Below, in pieces: positions 36,620 through 45,111 of a stretch of 64,000 nucleotides of DNA. Positions within the stretch are counted from its first letter, which is position 1. Every line of letters starts with the position of its first letter. The DNA is from Bacteroidota bacterium (lineage in GTDB: Bacteria > Bacteroidota > Ignavibacteria > Tepidaquicellales > Tepidaquicellaceae). The notes beneath the pieces were generated by a model. It searched no databases. It was not told where the DNA came from and was given only the letters and a program-made list of their open reading frames with translations. The position numbers and the translations under genes were made by a program. The stretch spans positions 1,426 to 65,425 of the forward strand of contig JAFDZO010000017.1 of the NCBI GenBank assembly GCA_018266845.1, written 5' to 3'.

Positions 36620-36657
36620 CCCCCTCCTCTTTTGAGGAGGGGGTAGGGGGTGGTTTA
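36620..36657. repeat. Dispersed palindrome, CCCCCTCC family with G-rich tail
   Basis: A 10-bp stem CCCCCTCCTC/GAGGAGGGGG with a 4-nt loop is followed by TAGGGGGTGGTTTA. The same module with the same tail is at 40336-40372. The G-runs could also form a quadruplex. Confidence 0.85.
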
Positions 36658-36675
36658 TTATCGCACCAAAACAAA

Positions 36676-36722
36676 AAGACCTGCCAGGATTAATTCGCCG
36701 CGGCGAACTGACAGGTCTGAAT
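36676..36722 (-). terminator. Terminator of the DUF4175 gene
   Basis: Read on the minus strand, AGACCTGTCAG pairs with CTGGCAGGTCT (one mismatch). An inner perfect palindrome TTCGCCGCGGCGAA lies between them, and TTTTTGTTTTG follows. It lies about 65 bases after the stop of the gene ending at 36787. Confidence 0.75.
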
Positions 36723-36738
36723 TACAAAATTATTTTTA

Positions 36739-36764
36739 CGTTACGAATCAGGAGCTTCGTAACG
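36739..36764. repeat. Dispersed palindrome, CGTTACGAAGC family
   Basis: CGTTACGAATCAGGAGCTTC followed by GTAACG; the outer seven bases on each side pair. Related to the perfect copy at 40399-40424. Confidence 0.75.
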
Positions 36765-36786
36765 AGAGAAACCAGTGATTCAAAAT

Positions 36787-39700
36787 TTACTTTTGCGCGT
36801 TCACCTTTTCCAAATACTTCATTATTAAAACCTCATAGTCATCAGTATAGCCTTCTTTCTGCAATTTCAAAATATCTTCCTTTAATGCGTTATAAGAATT
36901 CGGTCCTGATAAAACTATTTCCGGCGGCGACTGCCGCACCATATTGTTTCCCGGCTTCGATTCCCTCTTAGGCTCAAAATCTTTTTCCCTCTGCAATAGC
37001 TGCGCATCAAGCATTCTCGATAAAATCCTGTTCTGCTTCTCAACTGTCTTATCAGTAACTTTGTTTTGCTGCATATCCTTTATTACTTCCTGCATATCCT
37101 TCTGCACTTGATTCAGGTCGCCCAAAATTTTCTCACCGCTTCTTTCCTGTTCTTTTTTCAATTCCTCGTTTAACTGCTCCAGCGATTTGCTGATTTGCTG
37201 CTGCTCCATTTGCAGCCTCTGCATATTCGCCTTTTGCTCTTCACTCAGACCGTTCTCACTTCCCTCCTGTCCCTCTTTACCTTCCTTGCCGCTCTTTCCC
37301 ATTTTGCTCATCTGTCCGTTCACGCCCTGCTGCTGCTGAATCATCTGCGCAAGCTGCTGCATCAGCTCGCCCATTCTGCCAGAGTTTCCTTTACCGCTTT
37401 TTCCGTCCTTACCATCTTTTCCCTGCTGACCCATTTTCTTCATCATGTCTCCCATCATCTGCCCCGCTTTATCAAGTGATGTTTTTGCATCGCCCTGATT
37501 ATCCGCTGCGCCGTCTTTATTCTGTTTACCAAGCTCCTGCCCCGCCTTATCCATTTTATTGAAAGCATTGCCAAGCTCTTTGCCCATTTCGGGAGGAATC
37601 TGCATTCCGCTTTTGGATAGGTTCATCACATCGTCAATTGTCTGCGCCAAATCATTTTGCAGCTTGTTTTGCTCCTGTTTATTTTTATCAAACTCCTTTT
37701 TCTCGTCCTTTGAAAGCTCTTCAGTTTTATCTTTCAGTTCCTTTTGCCTCTTGCTCAGTTCTTCCAAATCCTTTTTTATATTGCCCATCTTCTCCATCAT
37801 TTTTTTCTGCTGGCTCTGCGCATCCATCATATTTTGCAATGCGTCCTGCATTTCGTTGTTCAAATCGTTCAAATCTTGAGATAATTCTTCCTGCGTATCT
37901 TCAGATGAATTTTTATCGCCCTTCTGCATCTGGTCGGAGGACTTATTCATTTTATTTTCGATGTTCTTTTGCTCCATCTTTTTACGGATTTTATCAAGGT
38001 CTTCCGCAGTTGCGTTCTCTTTCAGATTTTTTAAATCATCAATTAATTTTTTCAGCTGCTCCTGAAAATCTTTTGTCTCGTTCTTAATATCTTTCTGCTT
38101 ATCGGAAAGCTGGTTTAATTTATTCTGGTCGTTCTTATCCGAGTTCTTTGTTTCATTTTTTAAATCGTTTTGTTTTTTTGTAATGTCATCAAGCTTCTGA
38201 GTAAGCTCGCCAAACTTCTGCATGTTCTCAATCTTCTTCATTAGCTCCATTACTTTTTCAAGATATTTCTTGAAAGCTTCTTCATCAAACTTAAAATTCT
38301 TCAGAGCATCTTTCAGTTCATCGGTATTATTTTTCTTCATCGCCTCCTGAAGTTTTTTCAGCATTTCCTGAAGCTCGGGAGTATTAATTTTATTGTACAT
38401 CTTCTGAAGCTCCATATACTGCTCAAGAGTTTTTTCCGAAAGTTCATTCCTCTGCTTCATTTCGTTTATTGACTGGTCAAGCTTCTGCTGAGTAGAGTTC
38501 AAATTCTGCTGAAGATTGTTCAGCTTATTTTCAAGCTCCTGTTTTTGCTTCGGGTCGTTCAGTCCGAGGTCTTCATTCCTCTGCGCATCTTTTTTTAATT
38601 CCTGTAAATCTTTCTGAACATCCTGAAGCTGCTGCAAAGATGAATTCAGATCCGACTTCAATTCTTTGTTAACTTTATCTGTATTCTTTAAAGCGTCGGA
38701 AAAAGATTTATATGTGATTGTCCGTGTATCGGATTTTACAGAGTGCCCCGTGTTATCGGTAACTTCAAGAAAGTATTCAACCGTCTGTCCCGATGAAATT
38801 CCCGGAAGATTCCAGACGTAAGGAACTTCAACCGAGCGGGCATTGAGATTTTGTATGGGAATATTTATGAATGTATAATTAGCCGAGCTTGATGTAATGT
38901 TTCCGCCTGTAACTTTTTTATAACCAAGTTTTAAGGACGAAAATCCATAGTCATCCGAAATTCTTGCGCGAAGCAGAATATCTTTTTGACCTGTTAAGAT
39001 AAAATTCGATTCGTTCGGCTCCATAATTGTAATGGAAGGCGGCTCATCTGCAATTACTTTTATGTTATATGTTACAGGATTTTTATTGACCGCTCTGTTT
39101 TTATCCTTTAAATAAAATTTGTACGAGCCGTCTGCACTGGCAGTGATTGTTCCCGAAGCATTATCACCGTTAACATTGAAGTTAATTGATTTCCCTTCTA
39201 GGATAATTCCTGCTGCCGATAAAACTTTGTTTGATTTTACATCGAAGAAAATACTGCTTCCCTGCATACAAAAAATTTCCCCTTCGTTTTCTGCAAGAAT
39301 TTTCGGAGGAAGATTTGTGAACGCAGGCGGTGTAATTGTTATCTTAAAATTTTTTACGAGGGGATTATCGTTAGTTTTTATTCTGAATTCGTCAGAACGC
39401 ACTCCCTCATACTCGGCATAATAAATAATATCATTGTTTATATTTTCAATAACTGCATTAAAAGATTTATCGGAAGAAATTTTAATGTCTTTTTTATCCG
39501 ATAAAATTTCCGAGCCGTCTTTTGTGATTTCTTTTTTTACAAGAGTAATTTCATTCACATCAACGGGCTTTGTTGAACTTATTAAAACCTTAATGTTTAC
39601 ATTTTCTCCCTTTGAAACTTCCGTATTTCCGGGAGTTACAATGAAAGCAATTCCTAAATCATTCAGTAAAAAATTATAGTTATAATTTACAAGACGGTTA

Positions 39701-40260
39701 ACAGAGCCGAACATTGCTGTTGGAAAAACGGCAAACGAAATTCCCCATATAAAAATCGCAGTCAGCAAAATCAAAAATAATTTTCTCAGGGTTTTAAATG
39801 AAACGTAATCTTCAAAGTTTATTTTTTCCGAGCTTGAATAAACTTCTTCGATGTTTGCAGTAATAAGCTCATTTGAAAAAACCGTTCCGCTGCTGCTCTC
39901 CACAAGGAAAAGTGAATTTGAAAGACGGTCTTTTACTTCGGGAAAATTCTCGCCGACTTTTTTGGAATATGGAATAATTTCAAGCGGCTTTATAACACCT
40001 AACTTTTTTAAAAGATAATTTACAAGTATGTAAACGAAAGTAGTAACGGATGTGGATAAAAATCCCCAGTAAAAAATTTTGCGCGCAGCAATGCCGAAAT
40101 GAAAAACGGATTCAAGAAGGACAATAAGAAATCCGAGAGAAAGAAAAAAAATGGAGGCGAAAAGAACACCCTTTGCTAAATTGAAAAGAAGCTCCTTGCC
40201 GTAAACTTTTTGTATGCGCTGCTCGAGGGAATTGACAATTTGTAAGACCGCTGATGACAT
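36787..40260 (-). CDS. DUF4175-type membrane protein with long coiled coil
   Basis: 1157 aa. Three N-terminal transmembrane helices (about 25-50, 62-84, 158-182) precede an extracytoplasmic part with beta-rich, Ig-like segments (about 210-510). About 500 residues of Gln/Lys/Glu/Met-rich coiled coil follow (for example LQDVQKDLQELKKDAQRNED), with Gly/Lys-rich stretches such as GKDGKDGKSGKGNSG near 960-1000. The C-terminus is a short conserved segment with YTDDYEVLIMKYLEKV. This architecture matches the DUF4175 family of Bacteroidota and Proteobacteria, whose function is not established. It is alone on the strand with its own terminator. Confidence 0.82.
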   Translation of the reverse strand: MSSAVLQIVNSLEQRIQKVYGKELLFNLAKGVLFASIFFLSLGFLIVLLESVFHFGIAARKIFYWGFLSTSVTTFVYILVNYLLKKLGVIKPLEIIPYSKKVGENFPEVKDRLSNSLFLVESSSGTVFSNELITANIEEVYSSSEKINFEDYVSFKTLRKLFLILLTAIFIWGISFAVFPTAMFGSVNRLVNYNYNFLLNDLGIAFIVTPGNTEVSKGENVNIKVLISSTKPVDVNEITLVKKEITKDGSEILSDKKDIKISSDKSFNAVIENINNDIIYYAEYEGVRSDEFRIKTNDNPLVKNFKITITPPAFTNLPPKILAENEGEIFCMQGSSIFFDVKSNKVLSAAGIILEGKSINFNVNGDNASGTITASADGSYKFYLKDKNRAVNKNPVTYNIKVIADEPPSITIMEPNESNFILTGQKDILLRARISDDYGFSSLKLGYKKVTGGNITSSSANYTFINIPIQNLNARSVEVPYVWNLPGISSGQTVEYFLEVTDNTGHSVKSDTRTITYKSFSDALKNTDKVNKELKSDLNSSLQQLQDVQKDLQELKKDAQRNEDLGLNDPKQKQELENKLNNLQQNLNSTQQKLDQSINEMKQRNELSEKTLEQYMELQKMYNKINTPELQEMLKKLQEAMKKNNTDELKDALKNFKFDEEAFKKYLEKVMELMKKIENMQKFGELTQKLDDITKKQNDLKNETKNSDKNDQNKLNQLSDKQKDIKNETKDFQEQLKKLIDDLKNLKENATAEDLDKIRKKMEQKNIENKMNKSSDQMQKGDKNSSEDTQEELSQDLNDLNNEMQDALQNMMDAQSQQKKMMEKMGNIKKDLEELSKRQKELKDKTEELSKDEKKEFDKNKQEQNKLQNDLAQTIDDVMNLSKSGMQIPPEMGKELGNAFNKMDKAGQELGKQNKDGAADNQGDAKTSLDKAGQMMGDMMKKMGQQGKDGKDGKSGKGNSGRMGELMQQLAQMIQQQQGVNGQMSKMGKSGKEGKEGQEGSENGLSEEQKANMQRLQMEQQQISKSLEQLNEELKKEQERSGEKILGDLNQVQKDMQEVIKDMQQNKVTDKTVEKQNRILSRMLDAQLLQREKDFEPKRESKPGNNMVRQSPPEIVLSGPNSYNALKEDILKLQKEGYTDDYEVLIMKYLEKVNAQK

Positions 40261-40335
40261 ATTAGTTATAACTATTTATAATTATAAATGTTTCAATCGG
40301 CATGAACAATTGAAAAATTTTTTGCTTAACATATA

Positions 40336-40372
40336 CCCCCTCCTTCATAAGGAGGGGGGCAGGGGGTGGTTT
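40336..40372. repeat. Dispersed palindrome, CCCCCTCC family with G-rich tail
   Basis: Stem CCCCCTCCTT/AAGGAGGGGG with a CAT loop, then GGCAGGGGGTGGTTTA. Second full copy of the 36620-36657 module. Confidence 0.85.
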
Positions 40373-40398
40373 ACCATCAAGTTCTATCAACTAGTACT

Positions 40399-40424
40399 CG
40401 TTACGAAGCTCCAGCTTCGTAACG
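40399..40424. repeat. Dispersed palindrome, CGTTACGAAGC family (perfect copy)
   Basis: A 12-bp perfect stem CGTTACGAAGCT/AGCTTCGTAACG around CC. This is the best conserved member of the family. Confidence 0.85.
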
Positions 40425-40615
40425 TATATTTCTCAAGCAAGTTATTCATATTCTAAAATCTTTAGCTGACCATTAAAAATTTGCGTGAAGAAAATCACGA
40501 GAATAATTGCAAGCGAGAAGTCTGTTTGAGCCGAGCGTTAGCGAAGGCGAGTTTACTTCGAGCGCGATTTTCGTAGTGATTTTTAGCAAATTTTTATCTG
40601 GTCTTGATTTTTTTG

Positions 40616-40643
40616 GTTCTTTTTGTATTAAGACAAAAAGAAC
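40616..40643. repeat. Hairpin GTTCTTTTTGT/ACAAAAAGAAC
   Basis: An 11-bp perfect stem with a 6-nt loop (ATTAAG). Similar GGTTCTTTTTGT-type hairpins recur in Bacteroidota intergenic regions in my experience. Function unknown. Confidence 0.7.
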
Positions 40644-40662
40644 AATAAAACGAAGTTTTTCT

Positions 40663-40688
40663 CCTTGCGAAGCTCCTGCTTCGCAAGG
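40663..40688. repeat. Dispersed palindrome, CCTTGCGAAGC variant
   Basis: CCTTGCGAAGC and GCTTCGCAAGG form an 11-bp perfect stem. The core GAAGCTCC-type sequence is shared with the CGTTACGAAGC family, but the outer arms differ in a coordinated way. A degenerate relative is at about 55110-55137. Confidence 0.75.
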
Positions 40689-40743
40689 AATATGTTTTAT
40701 GAAGCTCTGCTTCATTACAAAACAGGGTTTTGTGGACACTTCC

Positions 40744-41178
40744 CGGCTTGGGAAAGAAAAATTATATGCGCTAACATATTCGTAAATACCTGACAGGTTT
40801 TTAATCCCGTCAGGCAGATACGATGCGTATGTAGAGACGCAATACATTGCGTCTCTAACAAAAACAAGTTACCCTCTTTCCTAAGCTCCGGCTTGGGAAA
40901 GAAAAATTATATGCGCTAACATATTCGTAAATACCTGATAGGTTTTTAATCCTGTCAGGCAGACACGATACGTATGTAGAGACGCAATACATTGCGTCTC
41001 TAACAAAAATAAATTACCCTTTTTCCAAAACTCCGGCTTGGGAAAGAAAAATTATATGCGTTAGTATACTCGTTAAGACCTGACTGGTTTTTAATCCCGT
41101 CAGGCAGACACGATACGTATGTAGAGACGCAATACATTGCGTCTCTAACAAAAACAAATTACCATCTTTCCTAAGCTC
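40744..41178. repeat. 145-bp tandem cassette, three copies
   Basis: CGGCTTGGGAAAGAAAAATT recurs at 40744, 40889 and 41034, with a truncated fourth start at 41179, so the period is exactly 145 bp. Each unit contains a CCTGAC...GTCAGG hairpin and the GAGACGCAATACATTGCGTC hairpin also found in the 25932-26749 array. Copies differ at only a few positions, so the duplication is recent or homogenised. Confidence 0.9.
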
Positions 41179-41520
41179 CGGCTTGGGAAAGAAAAAAACA
41201 ATTAATTTTATTCCAATATGAAACAAAATGGCTTCAAAATGGTATTCAAAAAACGTAATATCTTCCAAAACTAAACTGCAAATCAACGCCTTCTATTCAA
41301 AACAGGATTAACGCAAATTTTTGGGAAATTATCTTTTGTTTAAACAACAACATAAAGCCAGCTTTACATAATCCGAAAATAAAGTCCGCATTAACAATAT
41401 TTTATTTCAGCATTTCCAGATTAAGCGTAAGTTTTCCGAAACCCTTCCTTTTCCTATTAAATTTAATAGATAAAATGAGTATTTTTATAGCAATCTAAAA
41501 ATAAACCTCAACTATAATAT

Positions 41521-42486
41521 ATGTCTGCTGAAACAATGTCTCCTCCAAAAGGAGCAAAACTTTGGCTGATGGCAAGTCGCGCATATTCGTTTCCGGCATC
41601 CATCATACCCGTGCTTTTCGGTTCAACCTTAGCTTTGATTTTTGACCCAGCCGTAAAATTTAACTGGCTCGTTTTTGCTTTGACGCTTGTTGGCTCAGTC
41701 CTTGCTCAGGTTGGCGCAAACCTTATAAACGATATATATGATTATAAAATAGGAATAGACAAAGAAGATAAAAAGAACGGCATTCCCCACGGCGGCTCGA
41801 TGGTGCTTTCTATGAACTTCATGACGCTCGACCAAATGAAAATGGGCGCGACAGTTGCGCTAGTCATTGGCTCGCTCATAGGATTTTATCTTTTCTTAGT
41901 AGCAGGACCAATAGTAATCTACCTGACGCTCTTCGGCGTATTATCTTCCATAATCTATACTGCTACTCCTGCGGCTTTTAAATATAAAGCATTGGGAGAT
42001 ATACAGGTTTTTGTTTCTTTCGGATGCGTTATTACTCTTGGCGCTTACGTTGTTCAGACACATGAATTCTCATGGCTGCCGGTGCTTCTTTCATTGCCAT
42101 TGGGATTTTTAATTGATGCGATTCTTCACAGCAATAACATAAGGGATATAAGCTTTGATGGAAAGTTTAAAGTTAAAACTCTGCCGATTCTTATAGGAGA
42201 AAATGCTTCCGTTAAGTTCTATTATTTCTTAATAATCGGCGCTTATATAGCGGTAGGAATTTTTGCAGCGCTTAAGCTTCTGCCATGGACAGCTTTATTA
42301 TGTGTTGTAACTTTACCGATTGGTTTAAAGCTTTGCAAAATGGCAAACCATTTCCCGAAAGAAACTCATGCAAGATATGAATACGGCGCTAAGCACATTA
42401 TGATGACTGCGCAGTTAAATATGCAGTTCGGTTTAACAATGATAATAGGAATTCTTGTTTATTTCTTCTTCTTAATGCCGAAATAG
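41521..42486 (+). CDS. menA: 1,4-dihydroxy-2-naphthoate prenyltransferase (MenA family)
   Basis: 321 aa UbiA-family membrane protein with about eight helices. The two Asp-rich motifs are NLINDIYDYKIGIDKED (about 67-83) and SNNIRDISFDGKFKVKT (about 203-219), which bind the prenyl diphosphate through Mg2+. The enzyme joins a polyprenyl chain to dihydroxynaphthoate in menaquinone synthesis. The motif form NDxxDxxxGID with GIPHGGSMV is close to MenA rather than UbiA. No other men gene is in the window. A bidirectional terminator follows. Confidence 0.88.
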   Translation: MSAETMSPPKGAKLWLMASRAYSFPASIIPVLFGSTLALIFDPAVKFNWLVFALTLVGSVLAQVGANLINDIYDYKIGIDKEDKKNGIPHGGSMVLSMNFMTLDQMKMGATVALVIGSLIGFYLFLVAGPIVIYLTLFGVLSSIIYTATPAAFKYKALGDIQVFVSFGCVITLGAYVVQTHEFSWLPVLLSLPLGFLIDAILHSNNIRDISFDGKFKVKTLPILIGENASVKFYYFLIIGAYIAVGIFAALKLLPWTALLCVVTLPIGLKLCKMANHFPKETHARYEYGAKHIMMTAQLNMQFGLTMIIGILVYFFFLMPK

Positions 42487-42503
42487 TTTTTTTTACCTAC
42501 TAA

Positions 42504-42529
42504 AAAGCCGGTACATGCCGGCTTTTAGT
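42504..42529. terminator. Bidirectional terminator between menA and toxin gene
   Basis: AAAAGCCGG and CCGGCTTTT form a 9-bp stem around TACATG, with A/T runs on each side. It lies between convergent genes and separates the housekeeping menA from the accessory minus-strand block. Confidence 0.85.
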
Positions 42530-42821
42530 TAAGTTTTAAATCCATAGGGTTTCGTCTATTATCCCAGATAGTTACTATTTGTATAACCTTCTTTTCGTTT
42601 TTGTAAAAAATTAAATAATCTTTAACAACAATAAATCTGATTTCTTTTACAGAAGTGAGTTTACCAATACTATTGAATTTTAAAACACTCTGTATTTTTT
42701 TACGGATTTCTGAATATAACTTTCTCGAATATTTTCTATCGCCTGTTCTTTCGTTCCAGTAAGTAAAAATGTCAATAAGCTCTTTTCTTGATCTTGCCGA
42801 CCAAACTAATCGTTGAGCCAT
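42525..42821 (-). CDS. RelE/ParE family toxin
   Basis: 98 aa. AQRLVWSARSRKELIDIFTYW at the N-terminus and EIRFIVVKDYLIFYKNEKKVIQIVTIWDNRRNP at the C-terminus fit the ParE/RelE toxin fold. The C-terminal WDNRRNP is the family ending. It probably inhibits gyrase (ParE) or cleaves ribosome-bound mRNA (RelE); the sequence does not decide which. It overlaps its antitoxin gene by 16 bases. It is the last gene of the accessory block. Confidence 0.88.
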   Translation of the reverse strand: MAQRLVWSARSRKELIDIFTYWNERTGDRKYSRKLYSEIRKKIQSVLKFNSIGKLTSVKEIRFIVVKDYLIFYKNEKKVIQIVTIWDNRRNPMDLKLN

Positions 42822-43033
42822 TGATTAATTTCTTTGTTAAGAACTTCATCGGGTATGTATTTTCCTTCTTCGATATCTTTCAATCCTTCATTTATTGCAC
42901 TTTCCTGTTCTTTTGATAAAATGTAAATTTCATCTTTGTCTTTTACCAATTGATTTAATCCTTCTAAATATTCTATGTCCTCTATATTATTAATAGAGTT
43001 TATAAGTTGTTTTTTTAAACTTTGAATATTCAT
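42806..43033 (-). CDS. Antitoxin of the RelE/ParE module
   Basis: 75 aa acidic protein. The C-terminal part EQESAINEGLKDIEEGKYIPDEVLNKEINQWL resembles the toxin-wrapping segment of small addiction antitoxins. The first 40 residues are helical and presumably mediate dimerisation. The gene precedes and overlaps the toxin gene, the usual antitoxin-first order. Confidence 0.82.
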   Translation of the reverse strand: MNIQSLKKQLINSINNIEDIEYLEGLNQLVKDKDEIYILSKEQESAINEGLKDIEEGKYIPDEVLNKEINQWLND

Positions 43034-43073
43034 CTTCTATTTTTTTGAAATTACCCATAATAAGTAAACTTTT

Positions 43074-43934
43074 TCAATCCATTATTTCACGATATATTTT
43101 CCATTTATCCCCTGTCTCTTTTCCTCTGAATAAACGCAAAGTTTTTACCCCGATTTCTTCGTACTTATCCGAAACATAGCTTTGCCTAAATGTAACCTTT
43201 AAATCATTTGTAGAGGTTGAATCTTTATAAATCTTGAAATCAGAGAAGTGCAGCTTAATGAATTTGTATTTTTCAAACGTGCCCTTTATATCGGTAACTC
43301 TTTCGCTATAATTTTTCATCTTCCCGTCTTTGCCATAATATTCATAATCCGAAGCCAGCATAAATGATTTAAACTTATCTATATTTTTTTCTTCCCACGC
43401 ATCTTTCCAGTCATAAACCGTTTCTTTTATCTGATAGTCAACAGAGTTGTAATAATCGGAAATTTTTGAAATTGCGAAATATGAAATAGTTACAACAAAT
43501 AAAAAGAGAAAAGTCCATCCGGCAGATTTTAGCAAAAATGTATTTCTTGCCAGATTTTTTTTCTCACCGTATTTCCTTTTAAACTCTTCATCAAAAGTTT
43601 CTTCGTCGTCAAACTTGCCTTCAACTAAATTATACCCGCAGTACTTGCAATAGTTTGAATTTTCCTCAACTTCTCTTTCGCAATTCGGGCATTGAATAAA
43701 TTTTTGCTGAACAACAAGCTCCCTTGCTCCCGCAACGGTTAATCCGCCCACATCTACTCTTTCATTTTTTATCGTACCCGGATTATTTTTACATCCGTAA
43801 GTTGTACAGCCCCCGTTTTCTTCGTAGCATTCTTTGTGGTGAGGAGTTCCGCATAACGGACAAACAATTACATCAAGGTCATCCTTTATCTTTGACTGGC
43901 AATAAGGGCATATTTTATTCTTAAGGGTGTGCAC
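43074..43934 (-). CDS. RING-like zinc protein with membrane anchor and NTF2-like C-terminus
   Basis: 286 aa, starting with GTG that overlaps the E1-like gene stop (TAGTG). The N-terminus has a binuclear RING-type Cys/His array: Cys9, Cys12, Cys25, Cys28, His32/His33, Cys36, Cys43 and Cys48 (PLCGTPHHKECYEENGGC). This matches prokaryotic RING (Prok-RING) proteins. A second zinc ribbon, CPNCEREVEEN then YCKYCG, lies at about 81-99. One transmembrane helix (about 135-158) leads to an NTF2/SnoaL-like domain (WKDAWEEKNIDKFKSFM to GDKWKIYREIMD). It is a candidate E3-like factor for the Ubl system, anchored to the membrane; this is inference from context. Confidence 0.8.
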   Translation of the reverse strand: MHTLKNKICPYCQSKIKDDLDVIVCPLCGTPHHKECYEENGGCTTYGCKNNPGTIKNERVDVGGLTVAGARELVVQQKFIQCPNCEREVEENSNYCKYCGYNLVEGKFDDEETFDEEFKRKYGEKKNLARNTFLLKSAGWTFLFLFVVTISYFAISKISDYYNSVDYQIKETVYDWKDAWEEKNIDKFKSFMLASDYEYYGKDGKMKNYSERVTDIKGTFEKYKFIKLHFSDFKIYKDSTSTNDLKVTFRQSYVSDKYEEIGVKTLRLFRGKETGDKWKIYREIMD

Positions 43935-45094
43935 TATTTAAAAATCTCTATATTATTAAAACTGACATGAATTTCCTTATTTCCTTTTCTTAAAGTAACT
44001 ATATCGTTAAAAGGAATTTTTAAGTCAATCAATCTTTTGCTTTTGATTTTTTCAAATAAATCCGAATGAGTATTCACCCTATGAAAACTTTTCATCTTTA
44101 AAAGTTTTTCATCTTTTTTAATATCTTTCACACTTAATAAATTCATGTTCGCGAAGAATTCTGATTCAGAATTCTCACCTTCATCAAATAATGCAAACAC
44201 AACCTCGTTATTAAACTCTATTTCAAAATTTTCATCTGCAAAAGAATTTTTACCAAAACTATACAAATCATTAACTATTGCTTCATCGAAAGATTTCCCT
44301 GACTTTTGTATGTTCTCAAATAAATAATGAGAAGGGCATTCATCATTTCCGGTATATTCAACAATATACGAATCGTTAGTTATTCCGTTATATATAAACC
44401 CTTTGCCCGCAAGCAAATCTTTCTGCCCATGAAGATACTTCACAGCTTCCTGAACCTGAATGCCCGCAATTATTGACGAGATTGTGGGCGTGGTAGGAAC
44501 TTTTCCTTGATCAATTTCGTCTATACCCAGCATAAGACAAGATTTTCTTTTATTCAATAATTTGTAATCAAGCTCCGTCATAGTGCACTCGTAACAAATT
44601 CCCATCGAAGGAATGAACATTCTTGCAACCCCGCTAAGAATTTCTATAGCTCCGTCTATCCAGGGCTTATTAACTTTGTAACAGGATTGATTAACAAATA
44701 ATCGCGCCTCTCTATTATCAAGACCGCAAATAATAATATCCATATCAGCAAAGACACCAAGACCAAGATTGAAAATATTTACCGTGAAATATTTTACGTT
44801 AACATCGGGATTAATTTCCATTGCCCTCACGGCAGCAGCTTGCGCTTTCGGTTTGCCCTCATCTTCCGTTCTGAATAAAACACTTCGCGTTAAATTACTG
44901 CGCTCAACTTTATCCATATCTACAACAAAAATATTCCCGGCTCCAAGCATACTAAGATTTTTTATAATCTCATTTCCCAATGCTCCACAGCCGACGACCA
45001 ATACTTTTGCGTTTTTTAAAACAGACTGGTCCCACCAAGAAATTAATTCAAGCCGGGAATATTTATTTTCGTTTAAATCTGAAAGATTTATCAT
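43934..45094 (-). CDS. E1-like (ThiF family) ubiquitin-activating enzyme homologue
   Basis: About 386 aa from the ATG at 45094. Nucleotide-binding GCGALG (about 34-39), VERSNLTRSVLF with the adenylation Arg, GKPKA, and GLDNREAR (about 122-129) form a complete ThiF/MoeB/UBA catalytic core. GICYECTMTE (about 163-172) and KRKSCLML (Cys about 186) reproduce the layout of UBA3 (CxxC, then the catalytic Cys). About 100 residues follow the core and may be a Ub-fold or E2-binding part. An upstream ATG at 45163 is rejected because the 23 extra residues translate the terminator hairpin. It should adenylate and thioester-link the neighbouring ubiquitin-like protein. Confidence 0.87.
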   Translation of the reverse strand: MINLSDLNENKYSRLELISWWDQSVLKNAKVLVVGCGALGNEIIKNLSMLGAGNIFVVDMDKVERSNLTRSVLFRTEDEGKPKAQAAAVRAMEINPDVNVKYFTVNIFNLGLGVFADMDIIICGLDNREARLFVNQSCYKVNKPWIDGAIEILSGVARMFIPSMGICYECTMTELDYKLLNKRKSCLMLGIDEIDQGKVPTTPTISSIIAGIQVQEAVKYLHGQKDLLAGKGFIYNGITNDSYIVEYTGNDECPSHYLFENIQKSGKSFDEAIVNDLYSFGKNSFADENFEIEFNNEVVFALFDEGENSESEFFANMNLLSVKDIKKDEKLLKMKSFHRVNTHSDLFEKIKSKRLIDLKIPFNDIVTLRKGNKEIHVSFNNIEIFK

Positions 45095-45111
45095 TTGATA
45101 ATTAAAAGAAA

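Larger units (their letters stand above)
35828..36786. other. Intergenic region, 959 bp, dense in structured repeats
   Basis: Holds a hairpin at 35906-35939, the branched element at 36423-36529, a C/G-rich palindrome at 36620-36657, a terminator at 36676-36722 and a CGTTACGAAGC palindrome at 36739-36764. The stretch 35950-36400 has a GGTCAG/CTGACC stem near 36326-36357 but no credible gene. Confidence 0.75.
40261..41520. other. Intergenic region, 1.26 kb, repeat-filled
   Basis: Contains palindromes at 40336-40372, 40399-40424, 40616-40643 and 40663-40688, plus three tandem 145-bp cassettes (40744-41178). The final 230 bp before menA is AT-rich and presumably contains its promoter. The reading frames crossing the repeats on both strands do not look like genes. 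Confidence 0.75.

Noticed and set aside
40473-40847. Minus- and plus-strand frames of 90-125 codons in the repeat region before menA
   Set aside because: They run across palindromes and the 145-bp cassettes and have no family similarity or ribosome-binding site.
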